Below are positions 1 through 7,493 of a stretch of DNA of 64,000 nucleotides, piece after piece. The stretch's first letter is position 1; every line of letters starts with the position of its first letter. A program made the translations under genes and the position numbers. The stretch is from Anaeromyxobacter sp. Fw109-5. GTDB taxonomy: Bacteria > Myxococcota > Myxococcia > Myxococcales > Anaeromyxobacteraceae. The stretch spans positions 4,592,501 through 4,656,500 of the forward strand of contig NC_009675.1 of assembly GCF_000017505.1 (NCBI RefSeq), in the 5' to 3' direction. The notes under the pieces were generated by a model. That model was not told the origin of the DNA. It worked only from the letters and a program-made list of their open reading frames with translations, and made no database searches.

Positions 1-56
1 GAGCGGCCGAGCGCGACGGCCCTCCGGGTCCCCGGGCGCGGCGCCTCGGCTCGGCG

Positions 57-259
57 GCCGGGCGGCACCTCACCGTCGCCGCCGCCCCGCCTCCACGAAG
101 CTGTAGTAGCCCCCGGCCGCGACGATCACGTGATCGCGCGCGAGCACCCCGACCAGCTCCGCCCCGGCGCGCAGCCGCTCCGTGAGGTCGGCGTCGTCCG
201 GGCTGAGAAGGGTCGCCGCAATACGGAGAGCTACGCATCAGCGGCGTCATGCGGACCTC
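57..259. repeat. direct repeat, copy 1 (radC 3' end plus junction)
   Basis: This block is repeated in the same orientation at 1651-1858. Over the radC part (about 67-199) the two copies differ at only one base by eye. To the right they stay alignable but diverge, for example AGCGGCGTCATGCGGACCTC here against AGCGGCGTTATGCGGACCTC at 1835. The two copies flank the Rrf2-oxidoreductase gene pair, so recombination between them could delete or amplify that pair. The degenerate right side suggests this is the older copy. Confidence 0.8.
70..209 (-). pseudogene. radC 3' fragment (decayed)
   Basis: The minus strand encodes the last ~44 residues of a RadC protein, ending in SFVEAGRRRR and a TGA at 72-70. 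No RadC N-terminal part lies beside it. Relative to the intact genes there is a two-base loss just upstream of the DDADLT codons, which breaks the reading frame, so it cannot be expressed as RadC. It is almost identical to the fragment at 1664-1816 and is best read as a duplicated remnant of the same insertion junction. Confidence 0.8.
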
Positions 260-325
260 GCCGACGTGGCTCGGCTTGACGGGCACGCTGCTTCCGAGCT
301 ACATCTGCGACCTGTGAGGTGCTAG

Positions 326-928
326 ATGAAATCCTCTCTGTACGGAGCTGGTGCCGAGTACGCGCTGCACTCGCTGCTGATCCTCGCGGTCCGCTCGGAG
401 CCGGTCAGCGTGCGCGACCTCGCGCGCTTCCAGGACCTGCCGGAGCGCTTTCTCGCGAAGCTCTTCACGCGGCTCCAGAAGGCCGGGCTCGTCGAGGCGA
501 CGGAGGGCGTGCGAGGCGGGTTCGCGCTCGCCCGCCCGGCGGCGCGGATCGCGGTGCGCGACGTGCTCGAGGCCGTCGATCCCAACCGGACGCTGTTCGA
601 GTGCGCCGAGATCCGGCGCCATTGCGCGTTGTTCGGCGCGGAGCCGCCGGCCTGGAGCATCTCCGGGATGTGCCGCATCCACCTGTTCATGAAGGAGGCG
701 GAGGGCGCGCTCCAGGGCTTCCTGGCCTCGAAAACGCTCGCGGACCTGGGCCACGAGTTCGAGCGGAAGGCGCCGGAGCCGTTTCTCCGGGACGCCGAGG
801 CCTGGTTCCAGGAGCGCAGGGTCGGGCGGACAGCGGCAAGGAGCGGTGGGCGCCGTGGGAAGGCCCCGGCGGCCCTGAGCTCGAAGCACCCGGCAGTCAA
901 CGCAGGCAAAAGGAGAAGTCCTCGATGA
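326..928 (+). CDS. Rrf2-family transcriptional regulator
   Basis: A 200-residue protein whose N-terminal ~80 residues form the winged helix typical of Rrf2 regulators (YALHSLLILA, then RDLARFQDLPERFLAKLFT, then the wing GVRGGFALARP). Three cysteines at about residues 93, 100 and 116 (FEC, RHC, GMC) lie in the region where IscR, NsrR and RsrR bind an Fe-S cluster, so redox or NO sensing is plausible but not shown; the spacing is longer than in NsrR. The C-terminal tail after residue 165 is low complexity. The stop codon overlaps the start of the oxidoreductase gene (ATGA), so the two are translationally coupled. The pair sits between two direct repeats containing radC debris, which suggests it arrived as a passenger. 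Confidence 0.9.
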   Translation: MKSSLYGAGAEYALHSLLILAVRSEPVSVRDLARFQDLPERFLAKLFTRLQKAGLVEATEGVRGGFALARPAARIAVRDVLEAVDPNRTLFECAEIRRHCALFGAEPPAWSISGMCRIHLFMKEAEGALQGFLASKTLADLGHEFERKAPEPFLRDAEAWFQERRVGRTAARSGGRRGKAPAALSSKHPAVNAGKRRSPR

Positions 929-1650
929 ACAAGTGCATCTTCCTCGCGGGAGCGTCCGGCGCGATCGGCCGGCGCCTCGCTCCCCTCCTCGTGGCGGACG
1001 GCTGGCGCGTGGTCGGCACCACGCGATCCACCGACAAGGCGCCCCTCCTGCGCGCGATGGGCGTCGACCCGGTGGTCGTCGACGTCTTCGACGCCGCCGC
1101 GCTGCGGAGCATCGTGGCCGACGTCCGGCCCGAGGTCGTCATCCACCAGCTCACGGATCTGCCCTACGCGCTCGACGCGAGCCAGATGAGCGACGCCCTC
1201 GTGCGCAACGCGCGCCTGCGGGACGAGGGCACCCGCAACCTCGTCGCGGCGTCGGTACACGCCGGCGCCCGGCGGCTGATCGCCCAGAGCATCGGGTTCA
1301 TCTACGCGGAGGGCCGCACGCCCCACCGCGAGGAGGATCCGCTCCTGCCGGAGACGCACCCGACCTACGGCGGGACGGTGACCGGCGTCCTCAGCCTGGA
1401 GCGGCAGGTGCTGGAGGCGCCGCTCGAGGGCGTCGTCCTGCGCTACGGGCTGTTCTACGGGCCCGGGACGGGCTTCGACGCGCCCATCGGCCCTGGCTCC
1501 GTGCACGTGGACGCCGCCGCGAAGGCCGCGCAGCTCGCGATCACGGGAGCGCGGCCGGGCGTCTACAACGTCGCCGAGCGGGACGGCTCGGTGGACGTCG
1601 AGAAGGCCACCCGCGACCTCGGGTGGGACGCGGGCTTCAGGATCGCGTGA
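925..1650 (+). CDS. NAD(P)-dependent epimerase/dehydratase family protein
   Basis: A 241-residue Rossmann-fold protein. The N terminus carries the dinucleotide-binding loop GASGAIGRRLAPLL (residues 8-21), and the body resembles extended SDRs (NAD-dependent epimerase/dehydratase). A YxxxK catalytic pair is not obvious; the nearest candidate is the YGGTVTG segment. It is shorter than typical epimerases (300+), and a deletion before PIGPGSVHVDAA may have removed part of the substrate domain. The ATG overlaps the stop of the Rrf2 gene by four bases, preceded by AGGAGAAGTCCTCG as ribosome site. Together the pair recalls other Rrf2 regulators linked to NmrA/SDR-like oxidoreductases. The substrate cannot be named. 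Confidence 0.85.
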   Translation: MNKCIFLAGASGAIGRRLAPLLVADGWRVVGTTRSTDKAPLLRAMGVDPVVVDVFDAAALRSIVADVRPEVVIHQLTDLPYALDASQMSDALVRNARLRDEGTRNLVAASVHAGARRLIAQSIGFIYAEGRTPHREEDPLLPETHPTYGGTVTGVLSLERQVLEAPLEGVVLRYGLFYGPGTGFDAPIGPGSVHVDAAAKAAQLAITGARPGVYNVAERDGSVDVEKATRDLGWDAGFRIA

Positions 1651-1663
1651 GCCGGGCGGCGGC

Positions 1664-1816
1664 TCACCGTCGCCACCGCCCCGCCTCCACGAAGCTGTAG
1701 TAGCCCCCGGCCGCGACGATCACGTGATCGCGCGCGAGCACCCCGACCAGCTCCGCCCCGGCGCGCAGCCGCTCCGTGAGGTCGGCGTCGTCCGGGCTGG
1801 GGGAAGGATCGCCGCT
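1664..1816 (-). pseudogene. radC: 3' part of the split radC gene
   Basis: The minus strand encodes 50 residues starting SGDPSPSPDDADL and ending EAGRWRR plus TGA. It supplies the JAMM-motif Ser and Asp (S-x-x-D) and the C-terminal helix that the gene at 5052-5702 lacks. That gene runs to HNHPSG and then leaves radC homology exactly at AGCGGC (5168-5163); this piece begins at AGCGGC (1816-1811). Joining them over the shared six bases gives an uninterrupted RadC of about 228 residues with a canonical HPSGDPSPS segment. The two pieces are therefore halves of one gene split by 1817-5162. Confidence 0.88.
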
Positions 1817-1840
1817 TATGGAGAGCTCTCCATAAGCGGC
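1811..1840. repeat. 30-base perfect palindrome at the element's left edge
   Basis: GCCGCTTATGGAGAG is followed directly by its reverse complement with no spacer. The outer arm (1811-1816) belongs to the split radC gene; the inner arm ends in AGCGGC, which also begins the terminal inverted repeat. The copy near 215-246 is the same sequence decayed. It could be a cruciform target site, a footprint of an earlier insertion, or a bidirectional regulator site. Confidence 0.85.
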
Positions 1841-1863
1841 GTTATGCGGACCTCCGCGTTATG
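1835..1863 (+). repeat. left terminal inverted repeat
   Basis: Reads AGCGGCGTTATGCGGACC and eleven more bases. It is identical over 29 bases to the reverse complement of 5140-5168. It includes two copies of GCGTTATGCGG-like sequence and the short stem GCGGA-CC-TCCGC. It lies about 90 bases upstream of the GTG of the first intact radC, so it may also contain that gene's promoter or operator. Confidence 0.85.
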
Positions 1864-1953
1864 CGGAGCGCCCATCGGGATCGCGCGTGGGCGTGCGATT
1901 CGTGCGGTTCGCAGTCGGCATAATCGGGACGCAGCGGCAGTCGAGGTGCGGTC

Positions 1954-2622
1954 GTGAGCAAGCGATCCGCCGAGGCCGTCCATGAGCGCATGCAGCAGGT
2001 GGGACTGCGTGCGCTGTCGGACGCGGAGCTGCTCGCTATCCTGCTCGGGCCTACCGCAGGTGTGAGATCGATCCGCGACGCCGCCCAGCGGCTGCTCGAT
2101 GCGCTGCCGCTGTCCCAGATCGCCTGGGCCCCGCCGGAGGAGCTACAGCAGCAGCCCGGCATCGGCCCAGCGAGGGCGGCGGCAATCGCCGCCGCGTTCG
2201 AACTCGGCCGGCGCGGAGGATGGTCGCCGCCGAAGCGGGGCGAGCGGATTCTCGACCCTGCGCGGGTGTTCGAGCTGATGAGGCCCCTCGCGCACGCCGA
2301 GCGGGAGGAGTTCCACACCGTGCTACTCGACGTGCGCGGGCGGCTCATCAAGACAGTGAAGATCGCCGAGGGCTCGCTCACGCAGTGCCCGGTGTCGCCC
2401 CGAGACGCGCTGCGCGAGCCGGTCCGGAGCGGCGCGCACGGGGTGGTGTTTGTGCACAACCACCCGAGCGGCGGGGACCCGAGTCCGAGCGCGGACGACG
2501 CGGATCTCACAGAACGCCTGCGCGCCGCGGCCGAGCTTGTCGGCGTGCTCGCGCGGGATCACGTGATCGTGGCGGCGGGCGGCTACTATAGCTTCGTCGA
2601 GGCGGGGAGGTGGCGGCGTTGA
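1954..2622 (+). CDS. radC: RadC family protein (JAMM/MPN domain)
   Basis: A 222-residue RadC-type protein. The N-terminal half has the helix-hairpin-helix-like segment (PGIGPARAAAIAAAFELGRR, about residues 69-88). The C-terminal half is the MPN/JAMM domain with HNHPSGGDPSPSADD, which carries the HxH...SxxD metal ligands. Family members were once linked to DNA repair, but their function is unsettled and they are frequent on mobile elements. It starts with GTG at 1954, preceded by GAGGTG. It points inward from the left inverted repeat and is closely similar to the gene at 4387-5055, its mirror-image partner. All metal ligands are present, so it is likely active. Confidence 0.92.
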   Translation: MSKRSAEAVHERMQQVGLRALSDAELLAILLGPTAGVRSIRDAAQRLLDALPLSQIAWAPPEELQQQPGIGPARAAAIAAAFELGRRGGWSPPKRGERILDPARVFELMRPLAHAEREEFHTVLLDVRGRLIKTVKIAEGSLTQCPVSPRDALREPVRSGAHGVVFVHNHPSGGDPSPSADDADLTERLRAAAELVGVLARDHVIVAAGGYYSFVEAGRWRR

Positions 2623-2775
2623 ACGAGCTTCTCGGGCCCGCGACTGCGTCATTGCGCGCGCGGGCCCGAGCCGCGGCCCGTCCGTTAGGAGAATCCCGTC
2701 AGGGCCATCACGCCTGACCGACGCGGCCAGGCGTTCCTGAGGTGTCGACGTCAGCGGGCCTCGAGCCGTGACCGG

Positions 2776-3774
2776 TCACGGCGTGAAGCACTGGAGCAGC
2801 AGTTCGGAGCAGGTGTCGTCCGGCCCGGCTACGCACTGCCCGGACGGCCCCGACACGCCCGCCTGCGGCGGCTCACATGCGGTCGCTGAGTATCCGAGGA
2901 GGACGCACCCCGCGCACAGCGTAACGGTCGGGCACGAACGGTACGACCACCCGCAATCACCGCCCTCACCGCGCTTGCACGGGCCGGGGCCGCCGATGGT
3001 ACCGTCGGTGCACAGGTAGTTCGGCGCGCCCATGGCGGGACCGCAGGCATCGGGGGTGCACCCGTCCCAATACCTCGCACTCGCGTAGGCGGTGAAGTCT
3101 TGCCCGGTGACGTTCGCGCTCGTGATGCTGATGTCCGAGCTCGGCGGCGAGAACGCGTACGCACTGTCGCTCGGCGTCACCGTGTAGCTGCCATTCGCGA
3201 GACCACTGAAGCTGTAGTTCCCGTTTGCATCCGTAGTCGTGGAACGGGTCGCCGTCCCGGATAGCGAAATCGTGAAGCCCGCGCCTCCCCGCACTGTGCC
3301 CGAAATGCTGTACATCGCGCTTGCGTAGGCGGTGAAGTCTTGCCCGGTGACGTTCGCGCTCGTGATGCTGATGTCCGAGCTCGGCGGCGAGAACGCGTAC
3401 GCACTGTCGCTCGGCGTCACCGTGTAGCTGCCATTCGCGAGGCCACTGAAGCTGTAGTTCCCGTTTGCATCCGTAGTCGTGGAACGGGTCGCCGTCCCAG
3501 ATAGCGAAATCGTGAAGCCCGCGCCTCCCCGCACTGTGCCCGAAATGCTGTACATCGCTGCGGGACTCGGATCGGTCGCGTCGGCTCCGCAGCCCGTGAG
3601 GTCAAGAGAGCCCAGGCAAGCGAACAGTGCAGCGCACGCTCTGACATCCGCTCCGAAGATTCCGGTTAGGCGGGCCCGCGCACTCAAGAACGTTGGTTCC
3701 CGCGACGCGGCCGCCATGCTTCCCTGTGAAGAAGCGCGCGGCATGATCGTACCGTGAGAACCACTCATGGCCAC
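2776..3774 (-). CDS. repeat-containing putative lipoprotein
   Basis: Up to 332 residues. After a long basic N-terminal region comes a hydrophobic stretch (ACAALFACLGSLDLTGCG) with the lipobox LTGC near residue 63, so the mature protein is probably a lipoprotein and the true start may be one of the internal ATGs (such as the one before AAASREPTF). Two almost identical 80-residue repeats follow (SISGTVRGGAGFTISLSGTA ... VTGQDFTAYAS), each a carboxypeptidase-regulatory-like/SdrD-B-like beta sandwich. The C-terminal ~95 residues hold about ten cysteines (CTPDACG, CTDG, CKRGEGGDCG, CAGC) and are probably disulfide-bonded outside the cytoplasm. It is the only non-radC gene in the putative element. 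Confidence 0.75.
   Translation of the reverse strand: MAMSGSHGTIMPRASSQGSMAAASREPTFLSARARLTGIFGADVRACAALFACLGSLDLTGCGADATDPSPAAMYSISGTVRGGAGFTISLSGTATRSTTTDANGNYSFSGLANGSYTVTPSDSAYAFSPPSSDISITSANVTGQDFTAYASAMYSISGTVRGGAGFTISLSGTATRSTTTDANGNYSFSGLANGSYTVTPSDSAYAFSPPSSDISITSANVTGQDFTAYASARYWDGCTPDACGPAMGAPNYLCTDGTIGGPGPCKRGEGGDCGWSYRSCPTVTLCAGCVLLGYSATACEPPQAGVSGPSGQCVAGPDDTCSELLLQCFTP
3083..3558 (-). repeat. two 236-base tandem repeats (period 240)
   Basis: Units 3083-3318 and 3323-3558 differ at only about two positions by eye (for example GAGACC/GAGGCC and CCCGG/CCCAG). They encode the two 80-residue domains of the lipoprotein. Such near-identity at synonymous sites implies a recent duplication or gene conversion. 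Confidence 0.92.
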
Positions 3775-4386
3775 ATCCTCCGCTCTTCAGAGCACTGCGA
3801 TCATGACGAAAAGTGAATACGCATGTCAACGGGTGGGCGGCCGGCCTGCTCCGGCATACAGCGTCGACGGGGCCGCATCTCGATGTAGGGATGTGGTGCC
3901 GCTGATCCTGTATGAGTCATCCCCCCCCCGGCGGCCGCCGGGACAGCTATATTATGCCCCCTTCATCCACACTCACCTCCCTCGGCTTCCCACACGGTGA
4001 ATAGGCGCAGGAGATCGGGCGTGGGCGAGACGGTGGACCCACGCCTCGCGCTTCCAGCAGATACCGTGCGTTGCGCGCTCCTCATCGCATCCCATCCGTG
4101 CGGTGATGGCGCAGACTTCAGGCCGCCGCTGGTGCCGCTCATCACCGCAACGGTGCGGCGCGGCGAGGCAGCGCCCGCGGAAGGGGCCCCTCACCCCCCC
4201 GGCGTCCCTGTCGCTCCTCGTGGAGCGCGCCCGAGTCTCCACGCGAGGGAGCTCGGCGCTGGGATAAAGAGCGTGGGGCCGGTCGGCGACGTGGCGCCCC
4301 TTTCAGCGCGCCTCCGCGCACCTCCTCGACGGCAAGGGGATGCAGGCGATCAGATGACGCAGAAGCCACCATTGCCGCCTGCGATG
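3775..4386. other. intergenic stretch without a supported gene
   Basis: 612 bases between the divergent 5' end of the lipoprotein gene and the 3' end of the second radC. Short open frames occur on both strands but none has a convincing ribosome site or recognisable motif. Visible structure: CCCCCCCCGGCGGCCGCCGG near 3927 and a nine-base inverted pair GCGGTGATG / CATCACCGC around 4100-4148. The part next to 3775 must hold the lipoprotein promoter. Confidence 0.6.
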
Positions 4387-5055
4387 TCACCTCCTCCAGC
4401 GCCCCGCCTCGACGAAGCTGTAGTACCCGCTCGCCGCCACGATCACGTGGTCCCGCGCGAGCACGCCCACGAGGTCTGCGGCGGCCCGTAGCCGATCCGT
4501 GAGATCCGCGTCGTCTGCGCTCGGGCTCGGGTCCCCGCTGCTCGGGTGGTTGTGCACGAAGACGACGCCGTGGGCGCCGATCCGTACCGGCTCGCGCAGC
4601 GCGTCCCGCGGCGACACGGGGCACTGCGTGAGCGAGCCCTCGGCGATCTTTACGGTCTTGATGAGGCGCCCCCGGACGTCGAGCAGGACCGTGTGGAACT
4701 CCTCGCGCTCCGCGTGGGCGAGCGGCCGCATCAGCTCGTACACCCGCGCCGGATCGAGCACGCGCTCGCCGCGCTTCGGCGGAGCCCACGCCCCGCGGCG
4801 CCCGATCTCGAAGGCGGCGGCGATCGCGGCGGCGCGCGCCGGCCCGATGCCCGGATGCTGGCGGATCTCGTCCGCCGACGCCCAGGCGAGCTGCGACAGC
4901 GGGACCGCGTCGAGGAGCCGCTGCGCGGCGTCGCGTGTCGAGTTCACGCCTGCAGTCGGCCCGAGCAGGATCGTGAGCAGCTCCACGTCCGCGAGCGCGC
5001 GGACGCCGAGCTGCTCCATCCGCTCGTGGCACGCCAGGGCAGGTCGCCGGCTCAC
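4387..5055 (-). CDS. radC: RadC family protein (JAMM/MPN domain), second copy
   Basis: A 222-residue protein closely matching the one at 1954-2622 throughout. It has the HhH-like segment (PGIGPARAAAIAAAFEIGRR) and the metal motif HNHPSSGDPSPSADD, in which Ser replaces the usual Gly after PS. It starts with GTG at 5055, which overlaps the stop of the truncated radC (TGA 5054-5052), preceded by GAGGTGGCGTC. It reads inward from the right inverted repeat and so mirrors the first copy. The two leaders are also homologous. Confidence 0.92.
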   Translation of the reverse strand: MSRRPALACHERMEQLGVRALADVELLTILLGPTAGVNSTRDAAQRLLDAVPLSQLAWASADEIRQHPGIGPARAAAIAAAFEIGRRGAWAPPKRGERVLDPARVYELMRPLAHAEREEFHTVLLDVRGRLIKTVKIAEGSLTQCPVSPRDALREPVRIGAHGVVFVHNHPSSGDPSPSADDADLTDRLRAAADLVGVLARDHVIVAASGYYSFVEAGRWRR

Positions 5056-5702
5056 GACGCCACCTCGGCACCGGCGAGATTATGCGGACGATCCGACGCG
5101 GCGATCTCACGCCAGAGCGCGATCGCGGAGGCCGCTGCACATAACGCGGAGGTCCGCATAACGCCGCTCGGGTGGTTGTGCACGAACACGACGCCGTGCG
5201 CTCCCTCCCGCACCGCCGGCCGGAGCGCGTCGCGCGGCGAGACGGGGCACTGCGAGAGCGAGCCCTCCGCGACCTGGACGGCGCGCAGGAGGCGCCCGCG
5301 CACGTCGAGCAGCACGACGTGGAAGCCCTCGCGCTCCGCGTGGGCGGCGTGGCGGAGCAGCTCGGACACGCGGCGCGGGTCGAGGCAGCGCTCCCCGCGC
5401 CGCGGGGGCGACCACGCCGCGCGCCTGCCGAGCTCGAAGGCCGCCGCGATCGCGGCCGCCCGCGCGATCCCCACGCCCGGCGCGCTCGCGATCGCGTCGG
5501 GCGGCGCCCAGGCCAGCTCCGCCAGCGGGATCGCCTCGAGGAGCGCCAGCGCCGCCGCGCGCGGGGACAGGCGGGACGAGCCGGCGCCGAGCAGGAGCGC
5601 CACCAGGTCCGCGTCGGAGAGCGCCCGCGGTCCGTCGGAGAGGAGCCGCGCCCGCGGGCGGTCGTGGGCGGGAGCGGCCGTGTCGGAGACGATGGGCGGC
5701 AT
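5052..5702 (-). pseudogene. radC: 5' part of the split radC gene
   Basis: From the ATG at 5702 this encodes a normal RadC N-terminal half (LSDADLVALLLGAG, the HhH-like PGVGIARAAAIAAAFELGRR) and the MPN domain as far as HNHPSG. Then it runs into foreign sequence (VMRTSALCAAASAIALWREI...) up to a stop at 5052 that overlaps the next radC start. The metal-binding S-x-x-D and the last ~50 residues are missing, so the product should be inactive as a metalloprotein. The missing part is at 1664-1816. It is more diverged from the other two radC genes than they are from each other, which fits a host gene hit by a radC-carrying element. A TTG at 5720 is an alternative start. Confidence 0.85.
5140..5168 (-). 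repeat. right terminal inverted repeat
   Basis: The exact 29-base reverse complement of 1835-1863. Its outer six bases (GCCGCT on the plus strand) are the first bases of radC sequence in the split gene, so the repeat ends either at 5162 (with a six-base target duplication) or at 5168. Confidence 0.85.
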
Positions 5703-5964
5703 GCGGCGCCGCCTCAGCAACGGGTGTGCCTCCGCCAGATCCGAGCGGGGTGAGCAGGCGTTCAGGTGGAGGGGACGCGCCGCGACCTGGACCGGGCGCG
5801 TCGCGACCGCTCCTCGAGGTGGGGCGCGGATCCGGGCGTCCGGGCACGCTCCTCCTCACGCCCTCACCCGGGAGCCGGACGGAGAGCGGATTTGCGCTTA
5901 TAGTGCTGGCCTCGCTCGATGCCTGGCCGTTGGCGCGTCCACGGCCACGCCCGCAGAGGTGTTC

Positions 5965-7329
5965 ATGCCCGGTCCGCTCGCCCGAACCGCCCTCGTCGCG
6001 CTGGTCGCCTGCCTCGCTGCGCCGCTCGCGGCAGGCGCGGCGCCCGAGCGCGCGGGGCTGCGCCTGCAGGTGGAAGTCGTAGGGCTGCCCGGAGACGTGG
6101 GGGCGCGGGTGATCGTCACCGGTCCCCGGGACGTCCGCACCACGCTGACCGCGAGCGCCACGCTCGAGGTCCTCGCCCCCGGCGCGTACACGATCGCGGC
6201 CTCGCCCGTTCGGCTGGAAGGCGTCTTCGTGGACTCGCTCTACGAGCCGGAGCGCGGCTCGCTCCGCGCCGTGGTCGCGCCCGGGAAGCCCGCCACCGTC
6301 ACGGTCCGGTACCGCCTGCGCGGCGGCTCCGGGCTGCTCTGGATGGCGGCGGCGAACGACAAGGCGGTGGTGGGCTTCACGAGCTCGGAGCTCGGCGCCG
6401 GCGGCAAGGCGGCGGGGCGGAAGGTGTCCGACGGCGGCCGCACCACTCGAGGCCTCGCCTTCGACGCGAACGGCGACCTCTGGATCTCGGGCGACTGCAG
6501 CGGGACGCTGAGCCGCCTCCCGGCGGCGCAGCTCGCCGCGAGCGGCGCTCGCCAGGCGGCCGTGGTGCTGAAGCCGGCGGGGCCGGGACGGTGCCTGGAC
6601 GGCCTCGCGATCGGGCGCGACGGCCGGCTGTGGGCGGCGGACCGCGCCTCGGGACAGCTGCTCGGGTTCTCGCCCGCCCAGCTCGCGCGCTCGGGCGCGG
6701 TCGCGCCGGAGGTGGTGATCCAGTCGCCCGATCCGAAGCGTCCCAAGCTGCGGAACCCCTGCGGCCTCGCCTTCGACGCCCGCCAGAACCTGTGGGTCTC
6801 CAACACCGACGGCGGGGACAGCGTGGTCATGTACGCGCCCGCGCAGCTCGCCGCGTCCGGCAGCCCGGAGCCCACGGTCGTCCTCACGTCCTCTGGGAAC
6901 CGCACGCTCTCCAGCCCGCGCGGCCTCGCCTTCGACGCGAGCGGGAACCTGTGGGTCGCGAACCGCTACGGCCCCATCGCCAGGTTCACTCCCGAGCAGC
7001 TGAAGAGGAGCGGCTCGCCCGAGCCGGCCGCGGCGCTCGCCGTGGCGGGGATCGCCAGGCAGACGGAGCTCGTGGGCCTCGCGTTCGACGAGGACGGCAA
7101 CCTCTGGGTCTCGAACAGGGTGAACCCGGCGCGCCTGGCCATGTTCCGCGCCGCCGAGGTCGCGCGCACCGGGGCCGCGCCCGCGGCGTTCGTGGACGGC
7201 ACGTTCGCGGCGCCGGGGCACCTCGCGCTCTCGCTGCCACCCCGCGCGCTGCCAGTCGCCCCCGCGGAGGACGCGGACGCAGACGAGGCCCGGGCCGGGG
7301 CCGGCGGCCCCGCCGACGCTCCGAGGTGA
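5965..7329 (+). CDS. secreted NHL/SMP-30-like beta-propeller protein
   Basis: 454 residues. A signal peptide (MPGPLARTALVALVACLAAPLAAGAAP) is followed by a short beta domain (about 30-115) and then six-bladed-propeller-like repeats from about 120 to 420. Each blade carries GLAFDxxGxLWVSN or a close variant (GLAFDANGDLWISG, GLAIGRDGRLWAAD, GLAFDARQNLWVSN, GLAFDASGNLWVAN, GLAFDEDGNLWVSN). Such propellers bind ligands or act as lactonases outside the cytoplasm; no catalytic set can be assigned. Between blades recurs PAQLAxSG. A low-complexity acidic/alanine tail follows. Start at ATG 5965 with AGAGG upstream. It is transcribed alone; nothing nearby suggests a pathway. Confidence 0.8.
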   Translation: MPGPLARTALVALVACLAAPLAAGAAPERAGLRLQVEVVGLPGDVGARVIVTGPRDVRTTLTASATLEVLAPGAYTIAASPVRLEGVFVDSLYEPERGSLRAVVAPGKPATVTVRYRLRGGSGLLWMAAANDKAVVGFTSSELGAGGKAAGRKVSDGGRTTRGLAFDANGDLWISGDCSGTLSRLPAAQLAASGARQAAVVLKPAGPGRCLDGLAIGRDGRLWAADRASGQLLGFSPAQLARSGAVAPEVVIQSPDPKRPKLRNPCGLAFDARQNLWVSNTDGGDSVVMYAPAQLAASGSPEPTVVLTSSGNRTLSSPRGLAFDASGNLWVANRYGPIARFTPEQLKRSGSPEPAAALAVAGIARQTELVGLAFDEDGNLWVSNRVNPARLAMFRAAEVARTGAAPAAFVDGTFAAPGHLALSLPPRALPVAPAEDADADEARAGAGGPADAPR

Positions 7330-7493
7330 CCCGCCCGTCCCTCCGCTCACCGTGAGGCTGTCGAAGGTGAAGCGGGTGGTGGGCTCCAGCGGCGTGGCCC
7401 GCGCCGCCGTCACGCGAGCGCCCTCGACACACGAACGCCCCGGCCCGCGGCTGGTCGCGGACCGGGGCGCCCGTCGGGCCGCCGTCGCCCGAG

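Larger units (their letters stand above)
1651..1863. repeat. direct repeat, copy 2
   Basis: Partner of the block at 57-259. It contains the 3' piece of the split radC gene, the 30-base palindrome and the left terminal inverted repeat of the radC-bearing element. This copy is the better preserved of the two. Confidence 0.8.
1817..5162. mobile_element. putative radC-bearing inserted element with inverted ends
   Basis: This 3.35 kb segment separates the two halves of a radC gene. GCCGCT occurs at both junctions (1811-1816 and 5163-5168) and could be a six-base target duplication. A 29-base inverted repeat marks the ends (1835-1863 and 5140-5168), and homology continues inward on each side through a ~110-base leader into an intact radC gene: rightward from the left end, leftward from the right end. 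The centre carries one lipoprotein gene and a 600-base stretch without a clear gene. No transposase or recombinase is encoded, so either the element is mobilised in trans or RadC itself has a role. Established: the split and the inverted ends. Inferred: mobility. Confidence 0.65.

Noticed and set aside
1835-1870. Integron attC-like sites (GTTATGC / GCATAAC cores)
   Set aside because: The cores do not fit the RYYYAAC...GTTRRRY consensus. No integron integrase is present, and the repeats act as inverted ends of one segment instead of lying after each gene in the same direction.
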